A stretch of 5,175 nt of DNA. It comes from Actinomycetes bacterium. GTDB taxonomy: Bacteria > Actinomycetota > Actinomycetes > Actinomycetales > Microbacteriaceae. Below are positions 1 through 5,175 of the stretch, piece after piece. Below the pieces are notes generated by a model. It saw nothing but the letters and a program-made list of their open reading frames with translations, was not told the origin of the DNA and did no database searches. The position numbers and the translations under genes were made by a program. The first letter of the stretch is position 1. Each line of letters starts with the position of its first letter. The stretch is taken from positions 1 to 5,175 of the forward strand of contig JAEWJG010000214.1 in NCBI GenBank assembly GCA_023386675.1, read 5' to 3'.

Positions 1-486
1 CTGCTGGTGCCGCCGGTGATCTTCCTCATCCCGAACTACCTGATCGTGCAGAACCTCGGCTGGCTCGACAGCATCTGGGCGATCACGATCCCCGGAGCCG
101 CGAGTGCGTTCGGCGTGTTCTTCCTCCGGCAGTTCTTCGTGGGCCTCCCGGCGGAGATCGAGGAGGCGGCGCGGATCGACGGCGCGGGGGACGTCCGCAT
201 CTTCCTGCAGATCGTGCTGCCGCTGGCCCGCCCGGCCCTCGCGACGCTCGCGGTGCTGAGCTTCCTCGCCAACTGGAACGACTTCCTGTGGCCGGTCTAC
301 GTGCTGCTGAGCCCGGAGAACCTGACACTCCAGCCCGGACTCTCCCAGCTGCAGGGCGCGTACTCGACGCACTACGCCATCGTCATGGCGGGCGCCGTGA
401 TCGCGTCCGTGCCGGTGCTCATCCTGTTCTTCTTCGCGCAGAAGCAGATCGTCGAGAGCGTCGCCACCAGCGGGGTCAAGGGATGA
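1..486 (+). CDS. Sugar ABC transporter permease, MalG-type (CUT1 family), 3' part only
   Basis: This is the C-terminal part (161 visible codons) of an inner-membrane permease subunit of a carbohydrate ABC importer. The frame is open to base 1, so the true start lies upstream; the GTG at 7 is an internal valine. The key signature is the EAA loop, EEAARIDGAG at bases 160-189 followed by a VLPLARPAL stretch, which docks on the ATPase in this family. Hydrophobic stretches at about visible residues 5-17, 24-45, 78-103 and 124-147 are the last membrane segments. The WNDFLWP motif and the QKQIVESVATSGVKG tail are typical of MalG-like CUT1 permeases. The stop overlaps the next start (ATGA). The partner permease, binding protein and regulator are presumably upstream and outside the window. 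The substrate cannot be read from this sequence; the GH43 neighbours suggest pentose-containing oligosaccharides. The family call is secure. Confidence 0.95.
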   Translation: MLVPPVIFLIPNYLIVQNLGWLDSIWAITIPGAASAFGVFFLRQFFVGLPAEIEEAARIDGAGDVRIFLQIVLPLARPALATLAVLSFLANWNDFLWPVYVLLSPENLTLQPGLSQLQGAYSTHYAIVMAGAVIASVPVLILFFFAQKQIVESVATSGVKG

Positions 487-1457
487 CGGCCCGCCGGGCC
501 GCCCTCGCGGCCGGCGCCGCCGGAGCATTGGCCGCCGGTCTCGTGGGCTGCTCGGCAGGGTCCGCACCCCAGGCGTCGCCCTCTGCGGAGGTCGCGCCGT
601 TCCAGATCGACAGCGACTTCCCCGATCCCGGCGCGCTCGTCGTCGGCGACCGCGTGTACGCGTACGCGACCAACACGCCGGCGGTCAACGTGCAGGTCGC
701 GACCTCGACCGACATGAAGACGTGGAAGGTCAGCGACCGGGACGCGATGCCCGAGCTCCCGTCGTGGGCGCTCAAGGGCAAGACCTGGGCGCCCGGACCG
801 GCGGAGCTCGCTGACGGCCGGTTCGCGCTGTACTTCACCGCGTCGGACGCTGCCAGCCGCTACCAGTGCATCGGCGTCGCCTTCGCCGACAAGCCGGAGG
901 GGCCGTTCACCTCGACCGCCGACAAGCCGCTCGTCTGCCCCGTCGACGAGGGCGGCGCGATCGACGCGAGCGTCACCGCCGACGCGGACGGCCAGCGCTA
1001 CCTGGTCTGGAAGAACGACGGAAACTGCTGCGGCTACGACACCTGGATCTCGGCGCAGCCCCTCTCGGCCGACGGCGCGTCCCTGAGCGGGGAACCGACC
1101 CGGCTGATCAAGCAGACCGAGTCGTGGGAGGGGCACCTCGTCGAGGCGCCGGTGATCGTCCGGCACGACGACGAGTACGTGCTGCTCTACTCGGCCAACG
1201 ACTACGGCAATTCGTCGTACGCCACCGGCGCGGCGACCGCGAAGAGCCTGCTCGGCCCCTACGAGAAGGCGAAGAAGCCGCTGATCTCGACCGAAGGATC
1301 GGGCGGCCGCTACCTCGGCCCCGGCGGCGAGGAGCTTATCACCTTCCAGGGCAAGGACTGGATGCTGTTCCACTCCTGGGACGAGGCGTTCGCGTACCGC
1401 GGCATGCACGCCGTCCCCGTGACCTGGCGCGACGGCCTCCCGGAGCTCGCGCGGTGA
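483..1457 (+). CDS. GH43-family glycosidase, predicted secreted lipoprotein
   Basis: The product is 324 aa. The start is the ATG at 483, inside the permease stop (ATGA), because it gives a lipoprotein signal: R4-R5, a hydrophobic Ala/Gly/Leu run, then lipobox LVGC with Cys23 as lipid anchor. The twin arginines followed by AAL resemble a Tat signal. After a Ser/Pro/Ala linker comes a five-bladed beta-propeller of GH43 type. The likely catalytic base is Asp48 in DFPDPG, the pKa-modulating Asp is Asp161 in AIDAS, and the general acid is Glu221 in GHLVEAP. WKNDGN (176-181), YSANDYG (236-242), FHSWD (296-300) and the VTWRDGLPEL tail also fit. GH43 enzymes are inverting arabinosidases, xylosidases or arabinanases; the exact substrate is unknown. 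Oddities are four cysteines in the mature domain (129, 152, 182, 183) and GPGGEE (279-284) where many GH43 enzymes have GPGH. It would act on the outer membrane face and feed the importer. Confidence 0.88.
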   Translation: MTARRAALAAGAAGALAAGLVGCSAGSAPQASPSAEVAPFQIDSDFPDPGALVVGDRVYAYATNTPAVNVQVATSTDMKTWKVSDRDAMPELPSWALKGKTWAPGPAELADGRFALYFTASDAASRYQCIGVAFADKPEGPFTSTADKPLVCPVDEGGAIDASVTADADGQRYLVWKNDGNCCGYDTWISAQPLSADGASLSGEPTRLIKQTESWEGHLVEAPVIVRHDDEYVLLYSANDYGNSSYATGAATAKSLLGPYEKAKKPLISTEGSGGRYLGPGGEELITFQGKDWMLFHSWDEAFAYRGMHAVPVTWRDGLPELAR

Positions 1458-2362
1458 AGGCTTCCGCGCGGGTGACCCGGCACTGGGGCCCGGTGTGGGA
1501 CGGCTACTTCGCCGACCCGTTCGTCCTCCGGCTCGACGGCGGCGGGTACGTCGCCTATGGCACCCACCCCGGAAGCGACGGCGACCGCGTGTTCGAGGCG
1601 CTGGTCTCGCCGGACCTCGAGCACTGGGAGAGCGCAGGCCCGGTGCTCGAACGACTCCCGGATCGTTTCGGGGAGGACTACTGGGCCCCGGAGGTGGCGG
1701 AGGCCGGCGGCGCCTACTGGATGTACTACTCGGTGGGCCGGGGGATCGAGGGGCACCACATCCGGGTCGCGCGGGCCGACACCGCCACCGGTCCCTTCAC
1801 CGACCTCGGCGTCGACCTGACACCGGGCGAGGTGTTCGCGATCGACGCGCATCCCTTCCTGGATGCCGACGGCCGCCGCTACCTGTTCTTCGCCCGCGAC
1901 GTGCTCGACCACGAGCGCCCGGGAACCCACCTCGCCGTCGCACCGCTCGACGAGGGGATGACGTCGCTCGGCGGCCCCGTCGTCTCCGCGCTCGCGCCGA
2001 ACGCCGACTGGCAGCTCTACGAGCGCGACCGCGACATCCACGGCCGCCGCTTCGACTGGCACACCCTCGAGGGGCCGGCCGTCGTGGCCCGCGGGGGCGA
2101 ATACTGGCTCACCTACTCCGGCGGCGCGTGGACCGGTCCCGGCTACGCGGTCGGAGTCGCCGTCGCGCCGCATCCCCTCGGGCCGTGGTCGCACGTCGAC
2201 CAGCCCGCCCTGCTGCGCAGCAGCGGCGACCTGCGCGGCCCCGGACACAACTCGCTGACGGCAGCGCCCGACGGCGCCGACATCATCGCGTTCCACTCGT
2301 GGAACGCGGAGGAGACCGCACGGCAGCTGCACCTCGGTGCGGTGACGTTCGGCCAGCACTGA
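1454..2362 (+). CDS. GH43-family glycosidase, predicted cytoplasmic (arabinosidase/xylosidase type)
   Basis: The product is 302 aa. GTG at 1454 is chosen as start because it overlaps the previous stop as GTGA, has GGAG at 1442-1445 eight bases upstream, and leads directly into the conserved N-terminus. An in-frame GTG at 1472 is a weaker alternative. There is no signal peptide or membrane segment, so the enzyme is probably cytoplasmic. The GH43 catalytic triad is readable: base Asp21 in YFADPF, pKa modulator Asp131 in FAIDAHPF, and acid Glu206 in WHTLEGP. DYWAPE (75-80), YYSVGRG (91-97), GPGHNS (262-267, whose His normally sits near the active-site metal) and FHSWN (280-284) complete the propeller pattern. 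Length is normal for a single-domain GH43. By family knowledge it would release arabinose or xylose from oligosaccharides after import. It is divergent from the preceding GH43, so the two are not a recent duplication. The exact glycan is not determinable here. Confidence 0.92.
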   Translation: MKASARVTRHWGPVWDGYFADPFVLRLDGGGYVAYGTHPGSDGDRVFEALVSPDLEHWESAGPVLERLPDRFGEDYWAPEVAEAGGAYWMYYSVGRGIEGHHIRVARADTATGPFTDLGVDLTPGEVFAIDAHPFLDADGRRYLFFARDVLDHERPGTHLAVAPLDEGMTSLGGPVVSALAPNADWQLYERDRDIHGRRFDWHTLEGPAVVARGGEYWLTYSGGAWTGPGYAVGVAVAPHPLGPWSHVDQPALLRSSGDLRGPGHNSLTAAPDGADIIAFHSWNAEETARQLHLGAVTFGQH

Positions 2363-2370
2363 GACCGCAC

Positions 2371-2378
2371 GGAGAGGA
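2371..2378 (+). promoter_or_regulatory. Strong Shine-Dalgarno of the dioxygenase gene
   Basis: GGAGAGGA lies six bases before the ATG at 2385, in the 22-base gap after the GH43 stop. It fixes that ATG as the start. It also shows that the dioxygenase has its own good ribosome entry, unlike the two genes before it, which start inside overlaps. Confidence 0.85.
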
Positions 2379-2384
2379 AACCCC

Positions 2385-3248
2385 ATGAACGACGACGTTC
2401 CCCGCGTCACCCCGGCGCAGCCCGACACCACCGGCCTCGAGCCCGAGCTGCAGGAGGCGGTGACCGCCCTGTACACCGACGGCATCATCGGTAAGAAGGG
2501 CGCCTTCACCACGGAGTGGGCGGACCAGCTCCGTGAGGACATCGAGGTCGCCTTCGAGGAGGCGCTGAGCCGCCCCGGCGGCGCGGTCGGACGCGGGACG
2601 AAGCGCTACTACGTCGAGATCCACCCGGAGCAGATGCGCGGCTGGGTCGAGCTCGTCGACCACCCCTGGGTCCGCGGCGTCTGTGAGGCCGTGCTCGGCC
2701 CCGACTACCAGCTCGTGGAGCTCGGCTTCGACGTCCCGGGCCCTGGCGCGAAGGACCAGCCGTGGCACCGTGACTTCCCGATGCCGGACGAGACGAAGGA
2801 GACCGGCCGTCTCACCTCCCTGGCGTTCAACCTGACCGCGGTAGACACCACCGAGGACATGGGGCCGTTCGAGATCGCGCCCGGCACCCAGTGGGACCTG
2901 CCCGAGGGCTTCGAGCACGAGATGTTCCCGGTGAAGGAGCTCTATCCCCGGTTCCTGGAGCGTGCTGTGCGCAAGTACCCGAACCGCGGCGACATCTCCG
3001 CCCGCTCGGCGCTCACCCTGCACCGGGGCACGCAGAACACCTCGCAGCTCTCGCGTCCGGTTCTGGTCCTGGGGGTGGACGCCCCCGGCGCCGGCAACGC
3101 CGAGCACCACGACATGGCGGTGACGAAGGAGTTCTACGAGACGCTTCCCGATCGAGTCAAGGCGCACCTCAGCTGCCCGGTCGTGGACGAGCTGACGCCG
3201 ATCACCCAGAAGCACACGATCGAGGGCCTGATGATGGGGGATGCGTAG
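2385..3248 (+). CDS. Phytanoyl-CoA dioxygenase (PhyH) family Fe(II)/2-oxoglutarate oxygenase
   Basis: The product is 287 aa, with an ATG start set by the GGAGAGGA ribosome binding site. It has the double-stranded beta-helix pattern of PhyH-type oxygenases: an N-terminal helical part (about 15-65); the iron-binding HxD in PWHRDF (His128, Asp130); the GPFEIAPGTQ strand-turn (160-169), equivalent to the family's GPL-x-PGSH element; the distal iron ligand His213 in LTLHRGTQNTS; and Arg224 in LSRPVL, eleven residues later, where the 2-oxoglutarate carboxylate-binding Arg is expected. All cofactor residues are present, so it should be active: it would couple 2-oxoglutarate decarboxylation to hydroxylation of a substrate. 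The substrate is not identifiable; it lacks the motif pattern of ectoine hydroxylase. There is no signal peptide, so it is cytoplasmic. It is the last gene of the operon, followed 25 bases later by a long hairpin. Its role in a glycan operon is unclear. Confidence 0.85.
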   Translation: MNDDVPRVTPAQPDTTGLEPELQEAVTALYTDGIIGKKGAFTTEWADQLREDIEVAFEEALSRPGGAVGRGTKRYYVEIHPEQMRGWVELVDHPWVRGVCEAVLGPDYQLVELGFDVPGPGAKDQPWHRDFPMPDETKETGRLTSLAFNLTAVDTTEDMGPFEIAPGTQWDLPEGFEHEMFPVKELYPRFLERAVRKYPNRGDISARSALTLHRGTQNTSQLSRPVLVLGVDAPGAGNAEHHDMAVTKEFYETLPDRVKAHLSCPVVDELTPITQKHTIEGLMMGDA

Positions 3249-3273
3249 CTGCTGAACCGCCGTTAACACCACG

Positions 3274-3318
3274 ATGCCGGGCTGCGGGAAGACCAGAGTT
3301 CTTCTCACGGCCCGGCAT
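3274..3318 (+). terminator. Long imperfect hairpin, probable terminator of the plus-strand operon
   Basis: ATGCCGGGC (3274-3282) pairs with GCCCGGCAT (3310-3318). The stem continues inward to GAAGA (3288-3292) with TCTTC (3300-3304). In total 19 positions pair with 16 Watson-Crick pairs, two G-U pairs (3283/3309 and 3287/3305), one C-A mismatch (3285/3307) and a 7-base loop (3293-3299). The G-T positions pair only in plus-strand RNA and would be A-C mismatches in the opposite transcript, so it is best suited to transcripts coming from the dioxygenase gene. No T-run follows, which is common for actinobacterial terminators. A 3'-end stabilising or processing element is an alternative. Confidence 0.7.
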
Positions 3319-3321
3319 ACG

Positions 3322-3359
3322 TTCGGGGTTACTCCGGATGGATATTCGGGTTCCTCCGG
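3322..3359. repeat. Pair of imperfect direct repeats, each able to form a small hairpin
   Basis: TTCGGGGTTACTCCGG (3322-3337) recurs as TTCGGGTTCCTCCGG (3345-3359), with one base deleted and one substituted; the copies start 23 bases apart. Each copy can fold as a short stem (CGGGG with CTCCG, including one G-U pair; CGGG with TCCG) with a 3-4 base loop. The function is unknown. They sit directly behind the long hairpin and could be extra termination or RNA-stability structure, or a chance duplication. Confidence 0.45.
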
Positions 3360-3427
3360 CGCTCTTCGAGACTACACGAAAACGTCGAATCGTGTGGGTC
3401 GAATGGAGGACAATTTTGTACCCCGGT

Positions 3428-3449
3428 CTGGCCCCAATGTGAGGGCCAG
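3428..3449 (-). terminator. Short hairpin behind the aldolase gene, possible terminator
   Basis: Read on the minus strand, CTGGCCC and GGGCCAG form a perfect 7-bp GC-rich stem with an 8-base loop, beginning six bases after the aldolase stop codon. There is no clear T-run after it (ACCGGGGTACAAAATTG follows). The position directly behind the gene makes a terminator or transcript-end structure plausible. Confidence 0.55.
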
Positions 3450-3455
3450 GTGGCG

Positions 3456-4529
3456 TCAGGCTGCGCCGAGCTCCTGCGTGAGGGCGGCGACGAACGCGTC
3501 GATGTCCTCTTCGGTCGTGTCGAAGGCGCACATCCAGCGCACCTCGTTGTTGGCCGCATCCCAGTCGTAGAACCGGAAGTGCGTGCGCAGCCGGTCGGCC
3601 ACGCCGGTCGGCAGGGTCGCGAAGACCCCGTTCGCCTGCGTCGCCTGGCTGAAGCCGACACCCTGGATGCTGCCGTCGGCGATGCCCGCCTCGAGCGCCG
3701 TCCGCAGCCGCGTCGCCATCGCGTTGGCATGGCCGGCCGACCGCAGGTAGAGGTCGTCGGTGAGCAGCGCGATGAGCTGCGCCGAGATGAAGCGCATCTT
3801 CGACGCGAGCTGCATGTTGAGCTTGCGGAGGTAGATCAGCCCTTCCGACGCCTCCGGGTCGAGCACGACGACGGCCTCGCCGTAGAGCATCCCGTTCTTC
3901 GTGCCGCCGAAGCTGAGCACATCCACGCCCGCATCGGTGGTGAGCGCGCGCAGCGGCAGGCCGAGGGTGGCGGCTGCGTTCGAGATGCGGGAACCGTCCA
4001 TGTGCAGCTTCATGCCGTGCTTGTGGGCGTGGTCGGCGATCGCGCGGATCTCCTCGACCGTGTACGCGGTGCCGAGCTCGGTGGTCTGCGTGATCGAGAC
4101 GACCAGCGGCTGTGCGCGGTGCTCGTCGCCCCATCCCCAGGCCTCGCGGTCGATGAGCTCGGGCGTGAGCTTGCCGTCCGGCGTCTCGACCGTCAGCAGC
4201 TTGATGCCGCCGACCTTCTCGGGCGCACCCGCCTCGTCGGTGTTGATGTGCGCGGTCTTGGCGCAGATCACGGCGCCCCAGCGCGGGAGCATGGACTGCA
4301 GCCCGACGACATTCGCCCCGGTCCCGTTGAACACCGGGTAGACCTGGACGCCCTCGCCGAAGTGCTCGGCGAACACCTCGTGCAGGCGGGCCGTGTAGAC
4401 GTCCTCGCCGTACGCGATCTGGTGACCGTTGTTGGCCGCCGCGATGGCGTCGAGGATCTCGGGATGCACGCCCGCGTAGTTGTCGGAGGCGAAGCCGCGG
4501 AGGGTGAGGTCGTGGAGTTGAAGCGTCAC
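3456..4529 (-). CDS. Threonine aldolase family PLP enzyme (low-specificity L-threonine aldolase-like)
   Basis: The product is 357 aa, a normal length for the family. The GTG at 4529 is chosen because it overlaps the upstream stop (GTGA), has GAGAGGA seven bases before it, and precedes the conserved RGFASDNYAGVHPE start. It is a fold-type I PLP enzyme. The cofactor lysine is Lys211 in SFGGTKNG, Asp178 in HMDGSR contacts the pyridine nitrogen, Arg181 follows, and His94 in AHINTDEAGAPE is the ring-stacking and catalytic His region. YGEDVYT (40-46) and NGTGANV (68-74) are also typical. Threonine aldolases split L-threonine or L-allo-threonine into glycine and acetaldehyde. One classical element is changed: where many LtaE proteins have an ENTHN-like strand, this one reads TQTTEL (147-152), so the usual second histidine is replaced by Thr150. 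The true substrate may therefore be another beta-hydroxy amino acid. It is cytoplasmic and co-transcribed with the SDR gene. Confidence 0.88.
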   Translation of the reverse strand: MTLQLHDLTLRGFASDNYAGVHPEILDAIAAANNGHQIAYGEDVYTARLHEVFAEHFGEGVQVYPVFNGTGANVVGLQSMLPRWGAVICAKTAHINTDEAGAPEKVGGIKLLTVETPDGKLTPELIDREAWGWGDEHRAQPLVVSITQTTELGTAYTVEEIRAIADHAHKHGMKLHMDGSRISNAAATLGLPLRALTTDAGVDVLSFGGTKNGMLYGEAVVVLDPEASEGLIYLRKLNMQLASKMRFISAQLIALLTDDLYLRSAGHANAMATRLRTALEAGIADGSIQGVGFSQATQANGVFATLPTGVADRLRTHFRFYDWDAANNEVRWMCAFDTTEEDIDAFVAALTQELGAA

Positions 4530-5175
4530 TGGTCCATCCTCTCAGGCTCGATGGGGATGCGACGCCCGTTGACCTCACCGGCGTCCGCATCCCACAGCCC
4601 GACGACCCTGTCCCCGAGCTGCGCCTCGAGCCCGTCCAGCGACTTCACGACGAACACGGTCGCCGCCGACTGCGGCGCCTGCTTCCCGAAGCCCTGCGCG
4701 ACCGCGCGCGTCCACGCGTCGCCGGCCGCCTTCGCCGCGGCGTAGTTCGCTCCGCCGGCGAGCGGCTTGTCGACCGCGGTCGACGACACGATCGCGAGAC
4801 GCCCGGCGGACGAGGCGACCAGGTCGTCGTAGAAGACGCGCGTCGTGTTGCGCAGCGTGCGGAAGGCGCGGTCGAAGAAGTCCCAGTCCTCGTCCGACTG
4901 CCCGGCGATGCCGCCACCGCCGCGCCACCCGCCGACGAGGTGGACCAGTCCGTCGATGTCGCCGAACTTCAGGTGGATGCGCATCGCCAGCTCGGCCACC
5001 GCGTCCCGGTCCGCCAGGTCGCACGCGCGGACGTCGACGGCCGGCACCGCGGACGCCAGTGCATCCAGCTTCGACGGGTCGGTACCGACGGCGAGCACGC
5101 GCGCGCCCGCGGCAACGAGCGCACGGGCGACCGCCTCGCCGGAGGCGCTGGTGGCACCGGCGATCAGGACGAGGC
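4526..5175 (-). CDS. Short-chain dehydrogenase/reductase, N-terminus outside window
   Basis: The frame is open from the stop at 4526 to the right edge (215 visible residues), so the start codon lies beyond 5175; the GTG at 5098 is internal. The visible N-terminal part reads LVLIAGATSASGEAVARAL, the first strand and dinucleotide-binding turn of a Rossmann fold. It is followed by ACDLAD (acidic residue contacting the adenine), VHLVGGW at the position of the NAG motif, a serine pair in IVSSTAVD, and the catalytic YxxxK in NYAAAKAAGDAW (Tyr at 4742-4744, Lys at 4730-4732). These define a classical NAD(P)-dependent SDR. Odd points: the turn is GATSASG rather than GxxxGxG, so the middle glycine is Ala, and the C-terminal region after YxxxK is short. 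The substrate is unknown. It overlaps the aldolase gene by four bases, so they form an operon; oxidation or reduction of a hydroxy or keto compound linked to the aldolase reaction is a guess. Confidence 0.88.
   Translation of the reverse strand, partial: LVLIAGATSASGEAVARALVAAGARVLAVGTDPSKLDALASAVPAVDVRACDLADRDAVAELAMRIHLKFGDIDGLVHLVGGWRGGGGIAGQSDEDWDFFDRAFRTLRNTTRVFYDDLVASSAGRLAIVSSTAVDKPLAGGANYAAAKAAGDAWTRAVAQGFGKQAPQSAATVFVVKSLDGLEAQLGDRVVGLWDADAGEVNGRRIPIEPERMDQ
4537..4543 (-). promoter_or_regulatory. Shine-Dalgarno of the aldolase gene
   Basis: On the minus strand GAGAGGA lies seven bases before the GTG at 4529, inside the last codons of the SDR gene. It supports that GTG as the start and suggests ribosome entry coupled to translation of the upstream gene. 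Confidence 0.75.

Larger units (their letters stand above)
3249..3455. other. Convergent intergenic region
   Basis: This 207-base gap separates two converging transcription units. It contains the long hairpin, the direct-repeat pair, an AT-richer patch (about 3370-3420) and the short hairpin of the minus-strand unit. The patch holds ACACGA/TCGTGT (3374-3379 with 3390-3395) as a 6-bp inverted repeat, and GTCGAAT twice (3384-3390, 3398-3404). I see no convincing coding sequence. No promoter is needed here, since both flanking genes end in it; a small RNA cannot be excluded. Confidence 0.6.

Noticed and set aside
288..482. N-terminal extension of the lipoprotein gene back to 288
   Set aside because: It would overlap the permease by about 200 bases and bury the lipoprotein signal. 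The overlap start at 483 fits operon structure and the signal peptide.
372..1409. Long minus-strand open frame opposite the lipoprotein GH43
   Set aside because: Arg/Val/Gly-rich with no family pattern. It is a shadow frame of GC-rich coding DNA; the plus strand has clear GH43 motifs and a lipobox.
866..1453. Extension of the second GH43 gene back to 866
   Set aside because: The added part is Arg-rich shadow sequence of the first GH43. The GTG at 1454 overlaps the stop and gives a normal GH43 N-terminus.
2210..2223. Perfect 14-base palindrome CTGCTGCGCAGCAG
   Set aside because: It lies within conserved GH43 coding sequence (codons for Leu-Leu-Arg-Ser-Ser) and is built from common codons, so it is most likely coincidence.
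3405..3425. AT-rich ACAATTTTGT as a promoter element
   Set aside because: Both flanking genes end here and no gene starts nearby on either strand. There is no matching -35/-10 pair at standard spacing.
3274..3570. 98-aa plus-strand frame starting in the intergenic gap
   Set aside because: It begins at the hairpin stem, has no ribosome binding site, runs into the antisense of the aldolase gene, and lacks any domain pattern.
3202..4590. Long minus-strand frame overlapping the aldolase
   Set aside because: Low-complexity Arg/Pro/His-rich shadow frame. The aldolase frame carries all family motifs.
3450..4745. Long plus-strand frame opposite the aldolase and the SDR
   Set aside because: Val/Arg/Glu/His-rich antisense shadow with no recognisable domain and no ribosome binding site.

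Overview
This window is GC-rich DNA, and third codon positions are almost always G or C. Gene spacing is tight, with several 4-base start/stop overlaps, and GTG starts are used. Together with the protein types, this points to a high-GC actinobacterium, probably Microbacteriaceae (Microbacterium/Leifsonia-like). The taxon is an inference from style, since there is no marker gene.

Layout. (1) A plus-strand operon runs from before base 1 to 3248. It holds the 3' part of a MalG-type sugar ABC permease (1-486), a GH43-fold glycosidase made as a lipoprotein (483-1457), a second GH43 glycosidase with no export signal (1454-2362), and a PhyH-family Fe(II)/2-oxoglutarate dioxygenase (2385-3248). The first three are joined by ATGA and GTGA overlaps and the fourth follows 22 bases later with a strong ribosome binding site. 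(2) A 207-base convergent intergenic region (3249-3455) holds a long imperfect hairpin close behind the dioxygenase, a pair of imperfect direct repeats, an AT-richer patch, and a short hairpin close behind the minus-strand gene. (3) A minus-strand pair runs from beyond the right edge to 3456: a short-chain dehydrogenase/reductase (SDR; 4526-5175, N-terminus cut off by the window), overlapping by GTGA with a threonine aldolase family protein (3456-4529).

How the genes may work together. The plus-strand operon reads as a plant- or microbe-glycan utilisation module. The lipoprotein GH43 would trim arabino-/xylo-type glycans outside the membrane, the ABC importer would bring in oligosaccharides, and the cytoplasmic GH43 would finish the hydrolysis. 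The dioxygenase is the unexpected member, with no obvious substrate in ordinary pentose catabolism. The minus-strand pair looks like an independent amino-acid/hydroxy-acid metabolism unit.

No mobile element, CRISPR array, RNA gene or clear new defence-type system is visible. The points most worth checking are the dioxygenase in a glycan operon, the altered conserved positions in the lipoprotein GH43, the aldolase and the SDR, and the structured convergent intergenic region.
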